A DNA stretch of 64,000 bases, from IMG/VR virus record IMGVR_UViG_3300030060_007958, positions 12,109 through 76,108 of that record, one strand, 5' to 3'. Within the stretch, counting starts at the first letter, position 1, and each line of letters begins with the position of its first letter. Source of the DNA: a virus. The translations under genes were made by a program, and so were the position numbers. This document shows positions 39,519 to 47,560 of the stretch, piece by piece. The notes under the pieces were generated by a model. The model did not search any database, was not told where the DNA came from, and saw only the letters and a program-made list of their open reading frames with translations.

Positions 39519-40685
39519 ATGTCATTAAAAAAGTTTGAACAAAAAGACATTATGTATAATGTTCTGGAAACAAATCCAAAACAAAAAATACAAGTTTATG
39601 ATTCTAAAATGTACCTGAATGACCAGAGGGAAATTTCTGGTTCTTTTACGTCTGAAGTTCCGAATGTACCTACGGGATTTGTATCATTATTTGAACTCAA
39701 TGTCGACAGGTCGGAATCACAAACCGGACTAATCTATCCTTTCGTCACAAAACAGGGTAGTGCAATCGGCATGAGAACCATTTCTACAACGACTTTTAAT
39801 ACAAATTACTCTTATGGCGATACTATAACAGGAAGCTATCCATTATCTTCCAGTATAAAAAGAGACTATTTTCACCTTGGTCAGTCAAGACCACAGATAA
39901 ACGCCTTAAAAAATACTTTAAATTATTATATACCATTAAACGGTAAATATGCCTACAGCTCATCATACGGCGATAAAGCAACACTGCCATTAAACTTAAT
40001 ATCAGTACCATCTATTATGTACGGAGAATCAATAAATAAGGGATCTTTAAAGATGGATTTCTATATATCTGGTACATTATTTGGAACTCTTGAGGATGAG
40101 AACCGCGACGGTGCATTAATCCAAACAGGCCCCGCTGGATCCCCCGGATCCGGCTCGGTAGCCGGCGTTGTATTATACAATGAGGGCTTCTTGGTTTTGA
40201 CAGGATCATGGAACCTAGACTCAACAACTAGGGATTATATAAATGACCCCACGGATTTACAAAATCCTTCATGGCTATTTTATGCTGTAGGGGCCAATGA
40301 CGGCATTCCTGCCGGCACGATACCTTCTTCAAGTTATTCTTTGGAGTTTGAGGGTATTAATAAAATACCAACTTTGACAATGTTTGCACATGCAGAAAAG
40401 GGTGAAATGAACACTTCAAACAATCCAACTTTTGTACAGTCAAATCAAAACAAATACGAAGCAACTTCGAGTAAAACATATAGCCAAAACGATAATTTGT
40501 TAATACAAAACATAGTAAGTTCATCATATTTGGGCTATGACGCGCCGTTTAAGCGCACTACATACATTTCAAAAATAGGTATATATGATGACAAGAAAAA
40601 TTTAATTGGAATAGCCACAACAGCCACTCCTGTTAAAAAAGAAGAAAATCAAAATTTTACTTTTAAATTAAAATTGGATATTTAA
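39519..40685 (+). CDS. virion structural protein, fibre-type, unknown
   Basis: A 388-residue Ser/Thr/Gly-rich protein. Its C-terminus (I-S-K-I-G-I-Y-D-D-K-K-N-L-I-G-I-A, then P-V-K-K-E and a final K-L-D-I) parallels that of the upstream gene, so the two are probably partial paralogues. The N-terminal half, L-K-K-F-E-Q-K-D-I-M-Y-N-V, differs. No enzymatic motif is seen. It has no clear Shine-Dalgarno sequence before ATG 39519, unlike most neighbours. The stop overlaps the RuvC-like gene (TAATG), so the tail and recombination blocks are joined by translation. Confidence 0.6.
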   Translation: MSLKKFEQKDIMYNVLETNPKQKIQVYDSKMYLNDQREISGSFTSEVPNVPTGFVSLFELNVDRSESQTGLIYPFVTKQGSAIGMRTISTTTFNTNYSYGDTITGSYPLSSSIKRDYFHLGQSRPQINALKNTLNYYIPLNGKYAYSSSYGDKATLPLNLISVPSIMYGESINKGSLKMDFYISGTLFGTLEDENRDGALIQTGPAGSPGSGSVAGVVLYNEGFLVLTGSWNLDSTTRDYINDPTDLQNPSWLFYAVGANDGIPAGTIPSSSYSLEFEGINKIPTLTMFAHAEKGEMNTSNNPTFVQSNQNKYEATSSKTYSQNDNLLIQNIVSSSYLGYDAPFKRTTYISKIGIYDDKKNLIGIATTATPVKKEENQNFTFKLKLDI

Positions 40686-41197
40686 TGATTCTAGGATTAG
40701 ATGTAAGCACGAGCATTATCGGCGTTTGTCTGCTTGATAACAATAAAATTGTCAAAGCCGACTATATTGATTTAAGGAAAACAACTGGCCTTCTTCATAA
40801 GGCACAAGTTGTTGAAGATTATATAACCAATAATTTAAAATCAGTGGAAATACAACACATTTTCATTGAGCAGGCCCTTATGTTCTTCAGAAAGGGAGGT
40901 TCTACAGCAAAAACAATGTCGATCCTTCAAAATTTCAATGGAGTTGTTTCTTGGCTGTGTTTTAAAATGTTGGAACTAGAGCCAAATTATGTAACCCCGA
41001 TTTCAGCGCGCTCAAAATGTGGCATCAAAGTTCCGCGAGGAAAAAAGGCTAAAGAGGTGGTAATGGAGCATTTTGTGGAGAGTGGAGAATTCCCAATAGA
41101 ATACACCAGATATGGTAATGTTCAAAAATATTGCTATGATATCGCAGATGCTGTGGTAGTTTCAAGAGCGGGATACTATTTATTGTTGGATGAATAA
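40685..41197 (+). CDS. RuvC-like Holliday-junction resolvase
   Basis: A 170-residue protein with an RNase H-like nuclease fold. G-L-D-V-S-T-S-I-I-G at residues 4-13 gives the first catalytic Asp (Asp6). F-I-E-Q-A at 60-64 gives the Glu (Glu62). Y-D-I-A-D-A near the C-terminus gives Asp152 and Asp155. These four acidic positions match RuvC-type resolvases, and the length is typical. Predicted to resolve recombination or replication branches before packaging, the job done in T4 by the unrelated endonuclease VII. The start overlaps the upstream stop by one base. Confidence 0.75.
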   Translation: MILGLDVSTSIIGVCLLDNNKIVKADYIDLRKTTGLLHKAQVVEDYITNNLKSVEIQHIFIEQALMFFRKGGSTAKTMSILQNFNGVVSWLCFKMLELEPNYVTPISARSKCGIKVPRGKKAKEVVMEHFVESGEFPIEYTRYGNVQKYCYDIADAVVVSRAGYYLLLDE

Positions 41198-41675
41198 TAT
41201 GTCAAAAAATATGAAACTCATAATGGAAAGTTGGAATGACTATTTGCTTCTTAATGAAAAGAAAGAAATAGAGACTATAGGTGATTTAAAGAAATTTTTT
41301 AAATTAACAAAGATGAAAAAGAAAGGAGGCCCAGCAGCAAAAGCGGCTTCTAAAGCACTATTGAGTTTCATTCCTCTCGCTGGTACCGCAATAGAACTTA
41401 TCGATCAGGCATCAGATATTAAAGGGGTCTTCTCTGCTCTATATCAAAAAGATGATAATTTCCAAACAAGTGATGCTTTAAGCAAAGTTAATGTGGATGA
41501 TGAGATTTCAAAAATTGTTGATGATCAAGTTGAAATAGATTTTTTAAAATATATTCTAGACCAATTTGGCAAATTACCTGATAACACGCCTTTAGAAAAA
41601 ATAGATATGACTGATCAGTTAAGGCAATATTTGGCAAAAACCTTTAAAGACAGAACAGTCACAGGAGACAAATAA
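41190..41675 (+). CDS. small protein with capsid-targeting-like N-terminus
   Basis: A 161-residue protein overlapping the resolvase gene by 8 bases. Three in-frame ATGs exist (41190, 41199, 41211). From the third, the sequence M-K-L-I-M-E-S-W-N-D-Y-L-L-L-N-E looks like a short amphipathic peptide ending in L-x-E, similar to T4 capsid-targeting sequences that are removed by the head protease. The rest has a basic patch (K-M-K-K-K-G-G), then A-A-K-A-A-S-K-A-L-L-S-F-I-P-L, a possibly membrane-active helix, and an acidic tail. Function unknown. An internal head or ejected protein is a hypothesis. Confidence 0.55.
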   Translation: MNNMSKNMKLIMESWNDYLLLNEKKEIETIGDLKKFFKLTKMKKKGGPAAKAASKALLSFIPLAGTAIELIDQASDIKGVFSALYQKDDNFQTSDALSKVNVDDEISKIVDDQVEIDFLKYILDQFGKLPDNTPLEKIDMTDQLRQYLAKTFKDRTVTGDK

Positions 41676-41984
41676 ATGAAAAAACTTACAAAATCAGCTC
41701 TCTTAGAACTTATAAGAGAACAAATTGATGATTTGGCAGGTTTAACTGGCACAATGACCAGAACTCAGCAAGCTGCAAAAGAATTAGAAAAGTCTAAAGG
41801 AATTCGTTCTGGTGGTTCCATGAAGGACGTAACTACCAGAGAAAGGTCTATTTTACAAAGTGTTGAAGATGCTCTTACAAAGGTTGCCGAAGAAGGCGAC
41901 TTAAATAAATATAGATCTCAATTGGAAACTTTACTCCAAAGAATGCTTCGCAATCTAACTTCTAAAGAAGGCGACCAAGAATAA
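41676..41984 (+). CDS. small protein with conserved N-terminal helix
   Basis: A 102-residue protein immediately after the previous stop, with AGGAG 8 bases ahead of ATG 41676. The first residues K-L-T-K-S-A-L-L-E-L-I-R-E-Q-I follow the same pattern as the proteins at 47547 (K-I-T-K-S-R-L-I-Q-I-I-K-E-E-I) and, more loosely, 54559. A glycine/serine-rich middle and a helical C-terminus follow. An [IL]-x-E site occurs at residues 13-15 (I-R-E), where a gp21-type protease could cut. No domain is known. Confidence 0.6.
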   Translation: MKKLTKSALLELIREQIDDLAGLTGTMTRTQQAAKELEKSKGIRSGGSMKDVTTRERSILQSVEDALTKVAEEGDLNKYRSQLETLLQRMLRNLTSKEGDQE

Positions 41985-41988
41985 AAAA

Positions 41989-42021
41989 TTCCTTGACACG
42001 TAGAAAATAGTATGTTATATT
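41989..42021 (+). promoter_or_regulatory. consensus sigma70-type promoter with extended -10
   Basis: TTGACA at 41993-41998 and TATATT at 42016-42021 are 17 bases apart, with TGT directly before the -10 hexamer. The block TTCCTTGACA and 11 of 17 spacer bases match the promoter at 9906-9938. It lies in the 44-base gap before the primase gene. Only seven bases separate the -10 hexamer from ATG 42029, so the predicted transcript would start at or next to the start codon. Confidence 0.75.
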
Positions 42022-42028
42022 AGTTAGT

Positions 42029-42967
42029 ATGAAAGAAAAGATTAACATTCTCAACAGCATACTTGGAAAATATTATTCATCTGGAGATGAACTTCTTTTT
42101 TCGTGTCCCTATTGCGATCATCACAAAAAGAAGTTTTCAGTTAATGTCGAGAAAAATGCTTATAAGTGTTGGATATGCGATACTAGGGGAAAAAACCTTT
42201 TTAATGTAGTTAAAAAATTTGGAAATTTTTCACAAAAAGAAAAGTGGAAAGAATTAACAGGAAATGTTCAAGATTTAAGTGAATTTGATAATATTTTTTC
42301 AAATGAAGAACAATCAGAAGAAGCTAGAGAAGAAATACTAATATTGCCAAATTCATTTATAACGTTGACTACAAACAATAATAATATACAATATAAGAAA
42401 GCGTTGAATTATTTAAGAAATAGGGGCATTACTAGGCAGGACATTTTGAGGTGGAAAATTGGGTATTGCCCACACGGTCAATTTGGAGGCCGAGTGATTA
42501 TTCCATCGTTTAATAATTCTGGAGATTTAAATTATTTTATAGCACGAACATACAAAGACGATTATAGAAGATATATGAATCCAAAGGTAAGTAGAAATAT
42601 AATATTTAATGAGTTATACTTAGATTTTGAAAAAGAAATAACAATTGTAGAGGGTGTTTTCGATGCCATTAAAGCAGGAAACGCTGTTCCAATTTTGGGA
42701 TCATCGCTACGCGAAAGTTCCAAATTGTTTAAAAAGATAGTACAAAGTAAGACACCAGTTATTTTAGCATTAGATCCAGACGCGATAAAAAAATCAAATT
42801 TTATCAAAAAAATGTTTTTAAAATATGGAATTGAAATAAGAGAATTAATTTATCCAGATGACCGCGATTTGGGAGATATGACAAAAGAAGAAGTCTCCGA
42901 GTTGAAGATAAATGCCCAGCCAGTAAGACAGCATGACAGTTTATTGAGTGCTATTGCCGCACTATAA
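42029..42967 (+). CDS. 61: DNA primase (zinc finger plus TOPRIM), gp61-like
   Basis: A 312-residue primase. An N-terminal zinc-binding domain has C-P-Y-C-D-H-H at about residues 26-32 and C-W-I-C at about 46-49. The TOPRIM catalytic core includes I-V-E-G-V-F-D-A near residue 205, which holds the catalytic Glu, and A-L-D-P-D-A near 247, the metal-binding D-x-D. It makes RNA primers for lagging-strand synthesis and in T4 partners with the gp41 helicase, which is not in this window. The start follows the promoter at 41989-42021 by seven bases without a Shine-Dalgarno sequence, and there is no later Met near the N-terminus, so a leaderless mRNA is possible. Confidence 0.85.
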   Translation: MKEKINILNSILGKYYSSGDELLFSCPYCDHHKKKFSVNVEKNAYKCWICDTRGKNLFNVVKKFGNFSQKEKWKELTGNVQDLSEFDNIFSNEEQSEEAREEILILPNSFITLTTNNNNIQYKKALNYLRNRGITRQDILRWKIGYCPHGQFGGRVIIPSFNNSGDLNYFIARTYKDDYRRYMNPKVSRNIIFNELYLDFEKEITIVEGVFDAIKAGNAVPILGSSLRESSKLFKKIVQSKTPVILALDPDAIKKSNFIKKMFLKYGIEIRELIYPDDRDLGDMTKEEVSELKINAQPVRQHDSLLSAIAAL

Positions 42968-42983
42968 TTATTAGGAGAGTGAT

Positions 42984-45900
42984 TTGAAGTTTGCCCATAT
43001 TGCTGATACTCATATCAAAAATTTGAAATATCATTATGAATATGGTGTTGTTTTTGAAAAGATGTACAATATTTTAAAGGAAGAAAAGCCCGATTATATT
43101 ATACATTGCGGAGATATCGCACATACAAAAACACAAATATCTCCAGAATTTGTAGAAATGTGCACTCATTTCTTTAGAAATCTGGCAGACATCGCACCAA
43201 CATATATTATTTTAGGAAACCACGATGGTAATCTTAAAAATTCTAGCCGACAAGATGCCCTAACTCCTGTGGCGGAAGCTTTAAATCATCCAGAATTATA
43301 TCTATTGAAAAACGCTGGTGAGGTTCATTTAAACGATTCTGTCGCAATTAATGTATTATCTGTTTTTGATGAAGATAATTGGGTGAAACCATCAGACCCT
43401 GAAAAAATAAATATTGCTCTATATCACGGCTCAATATCTGGAGTAAAAACCGATACCGGGTTTATAATGGAACATGGCGAGCATGCTATAGATATTTTCG
43501 AAGGCCATGATTATGGTTTTTTAGGAGATATTCATAAAACAAATCAAATACTGGATGAGGAAGGCAGAATTCGATATTGCGGCTCAACAGTCCAACAAAA
43601 CCACGGAGAAACAAACGATAAGGGATTTCTGATCTGGAACATACAAGATAAAGAAAATTATACTTGTCGACACGTCGAACTAAAAAACCCCAGACCTTTT
43701 GTAACAATTAATCTAACTCCAAAAGGAAAAATGCCCAAAGGCTTAGATATCCCCGAAAACAGCAGATTGAGATTAATATCGGAAAACAACCTTCCCTTGA
43801 ATGTGATGAAAAGGGCTAAAGAAATTGCAAAAAGAAGATTTAATCCGGAGTCCTTGTCATATTTGAACCGCGCCGCAGGCCAGAGAGGGGATGTAAGTGG
43901 GACAACAAATGGTTTGGGGATAGAAGATCTTAGGGACATTGAGATTCAAGAAAAACTAATTAAAGAATATTTGGAAGGTTTTGAGCTTGAGGCGGATTTA
44001 GAAAAGAGGGTTCTTGACTTAAATTTAAAATACAACAAGCTTGCCGAAGATAATGAAGAAATTGCCAGAAATATTAATTGGAAATTACATTCTTTAGAAT
44101 TTGACAACTTGTTTAATTATGGAGAAAAAAATAGTATAAATTTTGAAAACATGGAAGGCATTATCGGCATATTCGGTAAAAACTTTTCAGGCAAGTCTAG
44201 CATTATTGATTCTTTATTGTGGCTCATATTTAATTCAACATCTAAAAATGATCGAAAAACTCTAAATGTTATAAACCAGAATAAGGAGAGTTGTGGGGGA
44301 AAAGTAAAACTATCCATTGATGACTTAGAATATACAATTGATAGAAACGCTGAAAAATATACTAAAAAATTAAAAGGAGAAACGACTCTGGAAGCTCGCG
44401 CCGCCGTAGATTTCAAAGTTTATTGCCCAATGGATGAAGACCAACAGGGCTTAAATGGGAATACTAGGAATGAAACTGATAAAAATATTAGAAAAATTTT
44501 TGGAACTTTAGAAGATTTTTTATATTCTTCAATGGCTAGTCAACTAGATTCACTTTCTTTTATTAAAGAGGGTTCAACAAAAAGAAAAGAAATCTTAGCA
44601 AAATTCTTAGATTTGCAATTTTTTGAAAAAAAGTTCAAACTAGCTAAAGATGACGCTGCCGATACAAGAGGCGCACTTAGAAAGTTAGAAGATAGGGATT
44701 TTAACAACGAGATTTTAGAGGCCCGAATGGATCTCTCCGAATCGGAAGAGGTGCTTTCTAAACAAAAAACAAAATGCCAAGAAAGCCAATCAGCCTCTGA
44801 TTTATGTTCGAGAAGAATTGCCGAAATAGAATCAAAAATTAATGCCATACCAGCAGAAATTGTAGATGTAGTGTCCGTCAGGGGAAATCTAAGAGATAAA
44901 AATGAGCAGTTAATATCGATTCAGGAAGAAATAAAAGATTTAATTAAGCAAAAAGTAAAAGCAGAATCAGATTACAAAGATATCATTGAATTTCTAAAAA
45001 AATATGACAAAGAAGCATTGTTTGCCAAAAAACAGAAAATTGATGAATTGAATAAGAATGTAAAATCCGCTAGTGGTTTATTGAGAGAGGAAAACAATGA
45101 ACTTTCTAGAAATAAAAAGAAAGTAACTTTGCTAGACGGAATCCCATGCTCTACAGCACTGCACCCCAAATGTAAATTTATCAAAGACGCATATAGCTCT
45201 AAGGCTCTCATACCAATTAATGAAAATAGGGTCGAAGAATATCAAAGTAATTTGCAGATACTTAAAAAAGAAATAGAAGACATCAATCCCAGAAAGATAG
45301 AACAGACCATTAATGGGTATCTTAAAATAGTCAATGAAAAAGACAACCTTTCAAATCAGATAACCACCTATGGCCTAAAAATTGAAAAAAATAAATCTTG
45401 TGTAACTAATTTAAATAATGAAATTGAAAAATTAGAAAAAGAGTTAGAATTATATGAAGAAAATAAGGAGGCAATTGAAAACCTAGAAAGCTTAAATTCA
45501 GAATTAAGAAAAAATAAGATTGATCAAAGTAGGGCGAAGAAAAACGCAGAAGATTGTCATGTTAAAATTTTAAATTTATATAAAATAGTTGGATCTTTGG
45601 AGGAAAAAATAAAGAACTTAGAACAACAAAAGAGTTCTTTAGAAAATCTAAAAGAAGAATTTTCAGCTTATGACTTATATATGCAATGTATGCACCCAAA
45701 TGGTATAGCTTTCGATGTAATCAGAAAGAAGCTGCCTGTGATAAATGAAGAAATTGCAAAAATTTTGTCAAATATCGTAGATTTTGAAGTGTTTTTTGAA
45801 GATGACGGCAAACGTCTGGATATATTCATTAAGCACCCACAATATGATCCACGCCCCCTTGAAATGGGGTCCGGTGCAGAAAAAACAATTGCAGCCATGG

Positions 45901-46139
45901 CAATTAGATTATCTCTCTTGAGTGTGTCTAGCCTACCAAAGGGAGATGTTTTCATTCTGGACGAACCGGGAACGGCTCTGGATGAGGAAAACATGCAAGG
46001 TTTTTCTGATATCTTATCTATTATTAAAACTTATTTTAAAAAAGTACTATTGATATCACACCTTGATGCCCTTAAGGACTGTGTTGATATGCAAGTCACG
46101 ATTGATAAAAAAGATGGTTACGCATCTGTAAATATTTAA
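42984..46139 (+). CDS. fused Mre11/SbcD-Rad50/SbcC recombination protein (gp47-gp46 fusion)
   Basis: A 1051-residue single chain containing what are normally two proteins. Residues 1 to about 330 form an Mre11/SbcD (T4 gp47) phosphoesterase: I-A-D-T-H near residue 6, H-C-G-D-I-A-H, G-N-H-D-G-N and G-D-I-H-K-T hold the metal ligands. From about residue 365 the Rad50/SbcC (T4 gp46) ATPase follows: Walker A G-K-N-F-S-G-K-S near 397, long coiled coils, signature G-S-G-A-E-K near 961 and Walker B F-I-L-D-E-P near 990. The coiled-coil tip has C-S-T-A-L-H-P-K-C rather than the usual C-x2-C zinc hook. It should process DNA ends for recombination-dependent replication. The start codon is TTG with GGAG ahead. 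Confidence 0.9.
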   Translation: MKFAHIADTHIKNLKYHYEYGVVFEKMYNILKEEKPDYIIHCGDIAHTKTQISPEFVEMCTHFFRNLADIAPTYIILGNHDGNLKNSSRQDALTPVAEALNHPELYLLKNAGEVHLNDSVAINVLSVFDEDNWVKPSDPEKINIALYHGSISGVKTDTGFIMEHGEHAIDIFEGHDYGFLGDIHKTNQILDEEGRIRYCGSTVQQNHGETNDKGFLIWNIQDKENYTCRHVELKNPRPFVTINLTPKGKMPKGLDIPENSRLRLISENNLPLNVMKRAKEIAKRRFNPESLSYLNRAAGQRGDVSGTTNGLGIEDLRDIEIQEKLIKEYLEGFELEADLEKRVLDLNLKYNKLAEDNEEIARNINWKLHSLEFDNLFNYGEKNSINFENMEGIIGIFGKNFSGKSSIIDSLLWLIFNSTSKNDRKTLNVINQNKESCGGKVKLSIDDLEYTIDRNAEKYTKKLKGETTLEARAAVDFKVYCPMDEDQQGLNGNTRNETDKNIRKIFGTLEDFLYSSMASQLDSLSFIKEGSTKRKEILAKFLDLQFFEKKFKLAKDDAADTRGALRKLEDRDFNNEILEARMDLSESEEVLSKQKTKCQESQSASDLCSRRIAEIESKINAIPAEIVDVVSVRGNLRDKNEQLISIQEEIKDLIKQKVKAESDYKDIIEFLKKYDKEALFAKKQKIDELNKNVKSASGLLREENNELSRNKKKVTLLDGIPCSTALHPKCKFIKDAYSSKALIPINENRVEEYQSNLQILKKEIEDINPRKIEQTINGYLKIVNEKDNLSNQITTYGLKIEKNKSCVTNLNNEIEKLEKELELYEENKEAIENLESLNSELRKNKIDQSRAKKNAEDCHVKILNLYKIVGSLEEKIKNLEQQKSSLENLKEEFSAYDLYMQCMHPNGIAFDVIRKKLPVINEEIAKILSNIVDFEVFFEDDGKRLDIFIKHPQYDPRPLEMGSGAEKTIAAMAIRLSLLSVSSLPKGDVFILDEPGTALDEENMQGFSDILSIIKTYFKKVLLISHLDALKDCVDMQVTIDKKDGYASVNI

Positions 46140-46149
46140 GGAGAAAAAA

Positions 46150-46344
46150 ATGACTGAAATGGCAAGAGGTGCCGTCGACAAGGTTTTAGAAAAGGTAGTT
46201 TCTCGCAAACTTCTTGTCTGGGCCACAGCAACGGCACTTATGTTTAACGCAACGATTGATAGTAGTGATTGGCTTATTTTAAGTGCGCTTTATATTGGCG
46301 GCCAATCCGTTATTGACGCTATTGTCAAGCTAAAAGGTCTCTAA
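46150..46344 (+). CDS. small membrane protein, holin-like
   Basis: A 64-residue protein with a strong AAGGAG site. It has a hydrophobic segment at about residues 20-38 (L-L-V-W-A-T-A-T-A-L-M-F), a short polar turn around S-S-D, and a second hydrophobic stretch at about 42-58 (W-L-I-L-S-A-L-Y-I-G-G). Charged residues flank both. Size and two-segment layout fit class II holins, which form lesions in the inner membrane at lysis. The identification rests on topology and on the two membrane-associated coiled-coil genes that follow, not on sequence similarity. Confidence 0.55.
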   Translation: MTEMARGAVDKVLEKVVSRKLLVWATATALMFNATIDSSDWLILSALYIGGQSVIDAIVKLKGL

Positions 46345-46345
46345 G

Positions 46346-46747
46346 TTGATTAACGTCGATTTAGGCGAAGCATTTAAGGCAATCGGAGCTTTTGTAGCCA
46401 AAAACTGGCAAACATTGGCTCTGATCGCCTTTATTGTTTTCTTTTTTCTTTCCAAAAATGATTATGGCGCACTTAAAAAATCAATGGAAGTTATGACGGT
46501 TAGTTACCAAGAGCAACTTGCAACAATGGAAAGGCTACACCAGAAAGAGCTGAAGCTTCGAGAGGAATCAATTGCGAAGTACGAAAAGGAAATTGCTGAT
46601 CTGACAACAAAATATGACAGTGCTATAGAAGATCTTCAGAAATCTAAAGAAAGAGAAATTAATAGAATCGAGAGGGACTTCGAAGAGCAACCAGAACAGC
46701 TTGCAGAAGAAATAGAAAATCAATTTGGGTTTAGTTATGTTGAATAG
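46346..46747 (+). CDS. membrane-anchored coiled-coil protein, i-spanin-like
   Basis: A 133-residue protein starting with TTG one base after the holin-like gene. One transmembrane helix at about residues 22-41 (T-L-A-L-I-A-F-I-V-F-F-F-L) is followed by a long charged coiled coil at about 45-120 (Q-L-A-T-M-E-R-L-H-Q-K-E-L-K-L-R-E). This is the layout of Rz-type inner-membrane spanins. Its 3' end overlaps a second exported protein, as Rz and Rz1 genes overlap in many phages. The spanin role is inferred from architecture; there is no sequence signature to prove it. Confidence 0.5.
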   Translation: MINVDLGEAFKAIGAFVAKNWQTLALIAFIVFFFLSKNDYGALKKSMEVMTVSYQEQLATMERLHQKELKLREESIAKYEKEIADLTTKYDSAIEDLQKSKEREINRIERDFEEQPEQLAEEIENQFGFSYVE

Positions 46748-47171
46748 AATATTTTTATTTTTGTTTGTGCTGATTTGTTGTGATAATGCAGTTGCTTCCG
46801 AAGGAAAATTCACATTCATCCAGAAGGGAACTCAAGCACCCTTCACAGGCACCCTGTTTGACCCGACAGCAACGGCAAAAATCATGGCCAATAGGAAGTT
46901 CCTAAAAGAAGAGTTCGAGCTTAAGCTGGCCTTTGAGCTACAAAAAAGACAAAAACAATTTGATTTAGACCTTGCTCAAATCAATATTACTTTAAATACC
47001 GAAAGAGAAGGTTTTCAAAAAACCCTAGAAGTTAAAAATAAAGAGATCGAGCAACTAAATAGAATTATAGCAAAGAAGCCCGGAACCAACACATTAGTAT
47101 GGGGAATCATTGGCGGATTTGCAGTCGGCGTTGCAACAACTGTCGGGATAACTTACGCGGTGAACAAATGA
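46737..47171 (+). CDS. exported coiled-coil protein with C-terminal membrane segment
   Basis: A 144-residue protein. ATG 46737 is preferred over an in-frame TTG at 46725 because it gives a clean signal peptide, M-L-N-R-I-F-L-F-L-F-V-L-I-C-C, with an A-V-A cleavage site near residue 20. The mature part has A-P-F-T-G-T-L-F-D near residues 33-41 and a coiled coil at about 55-110. Close to the C-terminus lies a glycine-rich transmembrane helix (W-G-I-I-G-G-F-A-V-G-V-A). It overlaps the spanin-like gene by 11 bases. Together with the two genes before it, it forms a likely lysis cassette, but its exact role is unknown. Confidence 0.6.
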   Translation: MLNRIFLFLFVLICCDNAVASEGKFTFIQKGTQAPFTGTLFDPTATAKIMANRKFLKEEFELKLAFELQKRQKQFDLDLAQINITLNTEREGFQKTLEVKNKEIEQLNRIIAKKPGTNTLVWGIIGGFAVGVATTVGITYAVNK

Positions 47172-47560
47172 AGAAAGATTTAAATGAAATAGCCAGATAT
47201 GAAATGGCTATTTCCAAGAAATATGGAAAAGATGCAATTCAACATCCAAAGGTCAATTGGGATGAAGAAAAAGAGGCCGCATATCAACAACAAATCAAGG
47301 AATTATATAAAAAAGAAAAAAACATTTCTCAAAAAATAGAAAAAATAGAAATCGATGGAATTTTAATTTCTAAAAAACTATTTAATAAAGATAACAATAG
47401 AAATTGTCCTGTTTGTCAAACCTATTCTTTCGAATTAAGAGATGACGTATATATGGCAAAATTTGATTGTTGCTTTAAATGCTACATACAATGGGTCGAA
47501 GGCCGAGAGGCGCGGTGGAATACCGGATGGCGACCGGGAGATAAAAATGAAAATCACTAA
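47168..47560 (+). CDS. small zinc-binding protein, unknown
   Basis: A 130-residue protein. ATG 47168 overlaps the previous stop (ATGA). A longer in-frame ORF starting at 47099 would run inside the upstream gene and is not likely to be used. The N-terminal half is charged and helical (Y-Q-Q-Q-I-K-E-L-Y-K-K-E-K). The C-terminal half has C-P-V-C near residue 83 and a C-C-F-K-C cluster near 107, suggesting a zinc ribbon. No family is recognised. Its last 14 bases overlap the next gene. Confidence 0.6.
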   Translation: MKKDLNEIARYEMAISKKYGKDAIQHPKVNWDEEKEAAYQQQIKELYKKEKNISQKIEKIEIDGILISKKLFNKDNNRNCPVCQTYSFELRDDVYMAKFDCCFKCYIQWVEGREARWNTGWRPGDKNENH

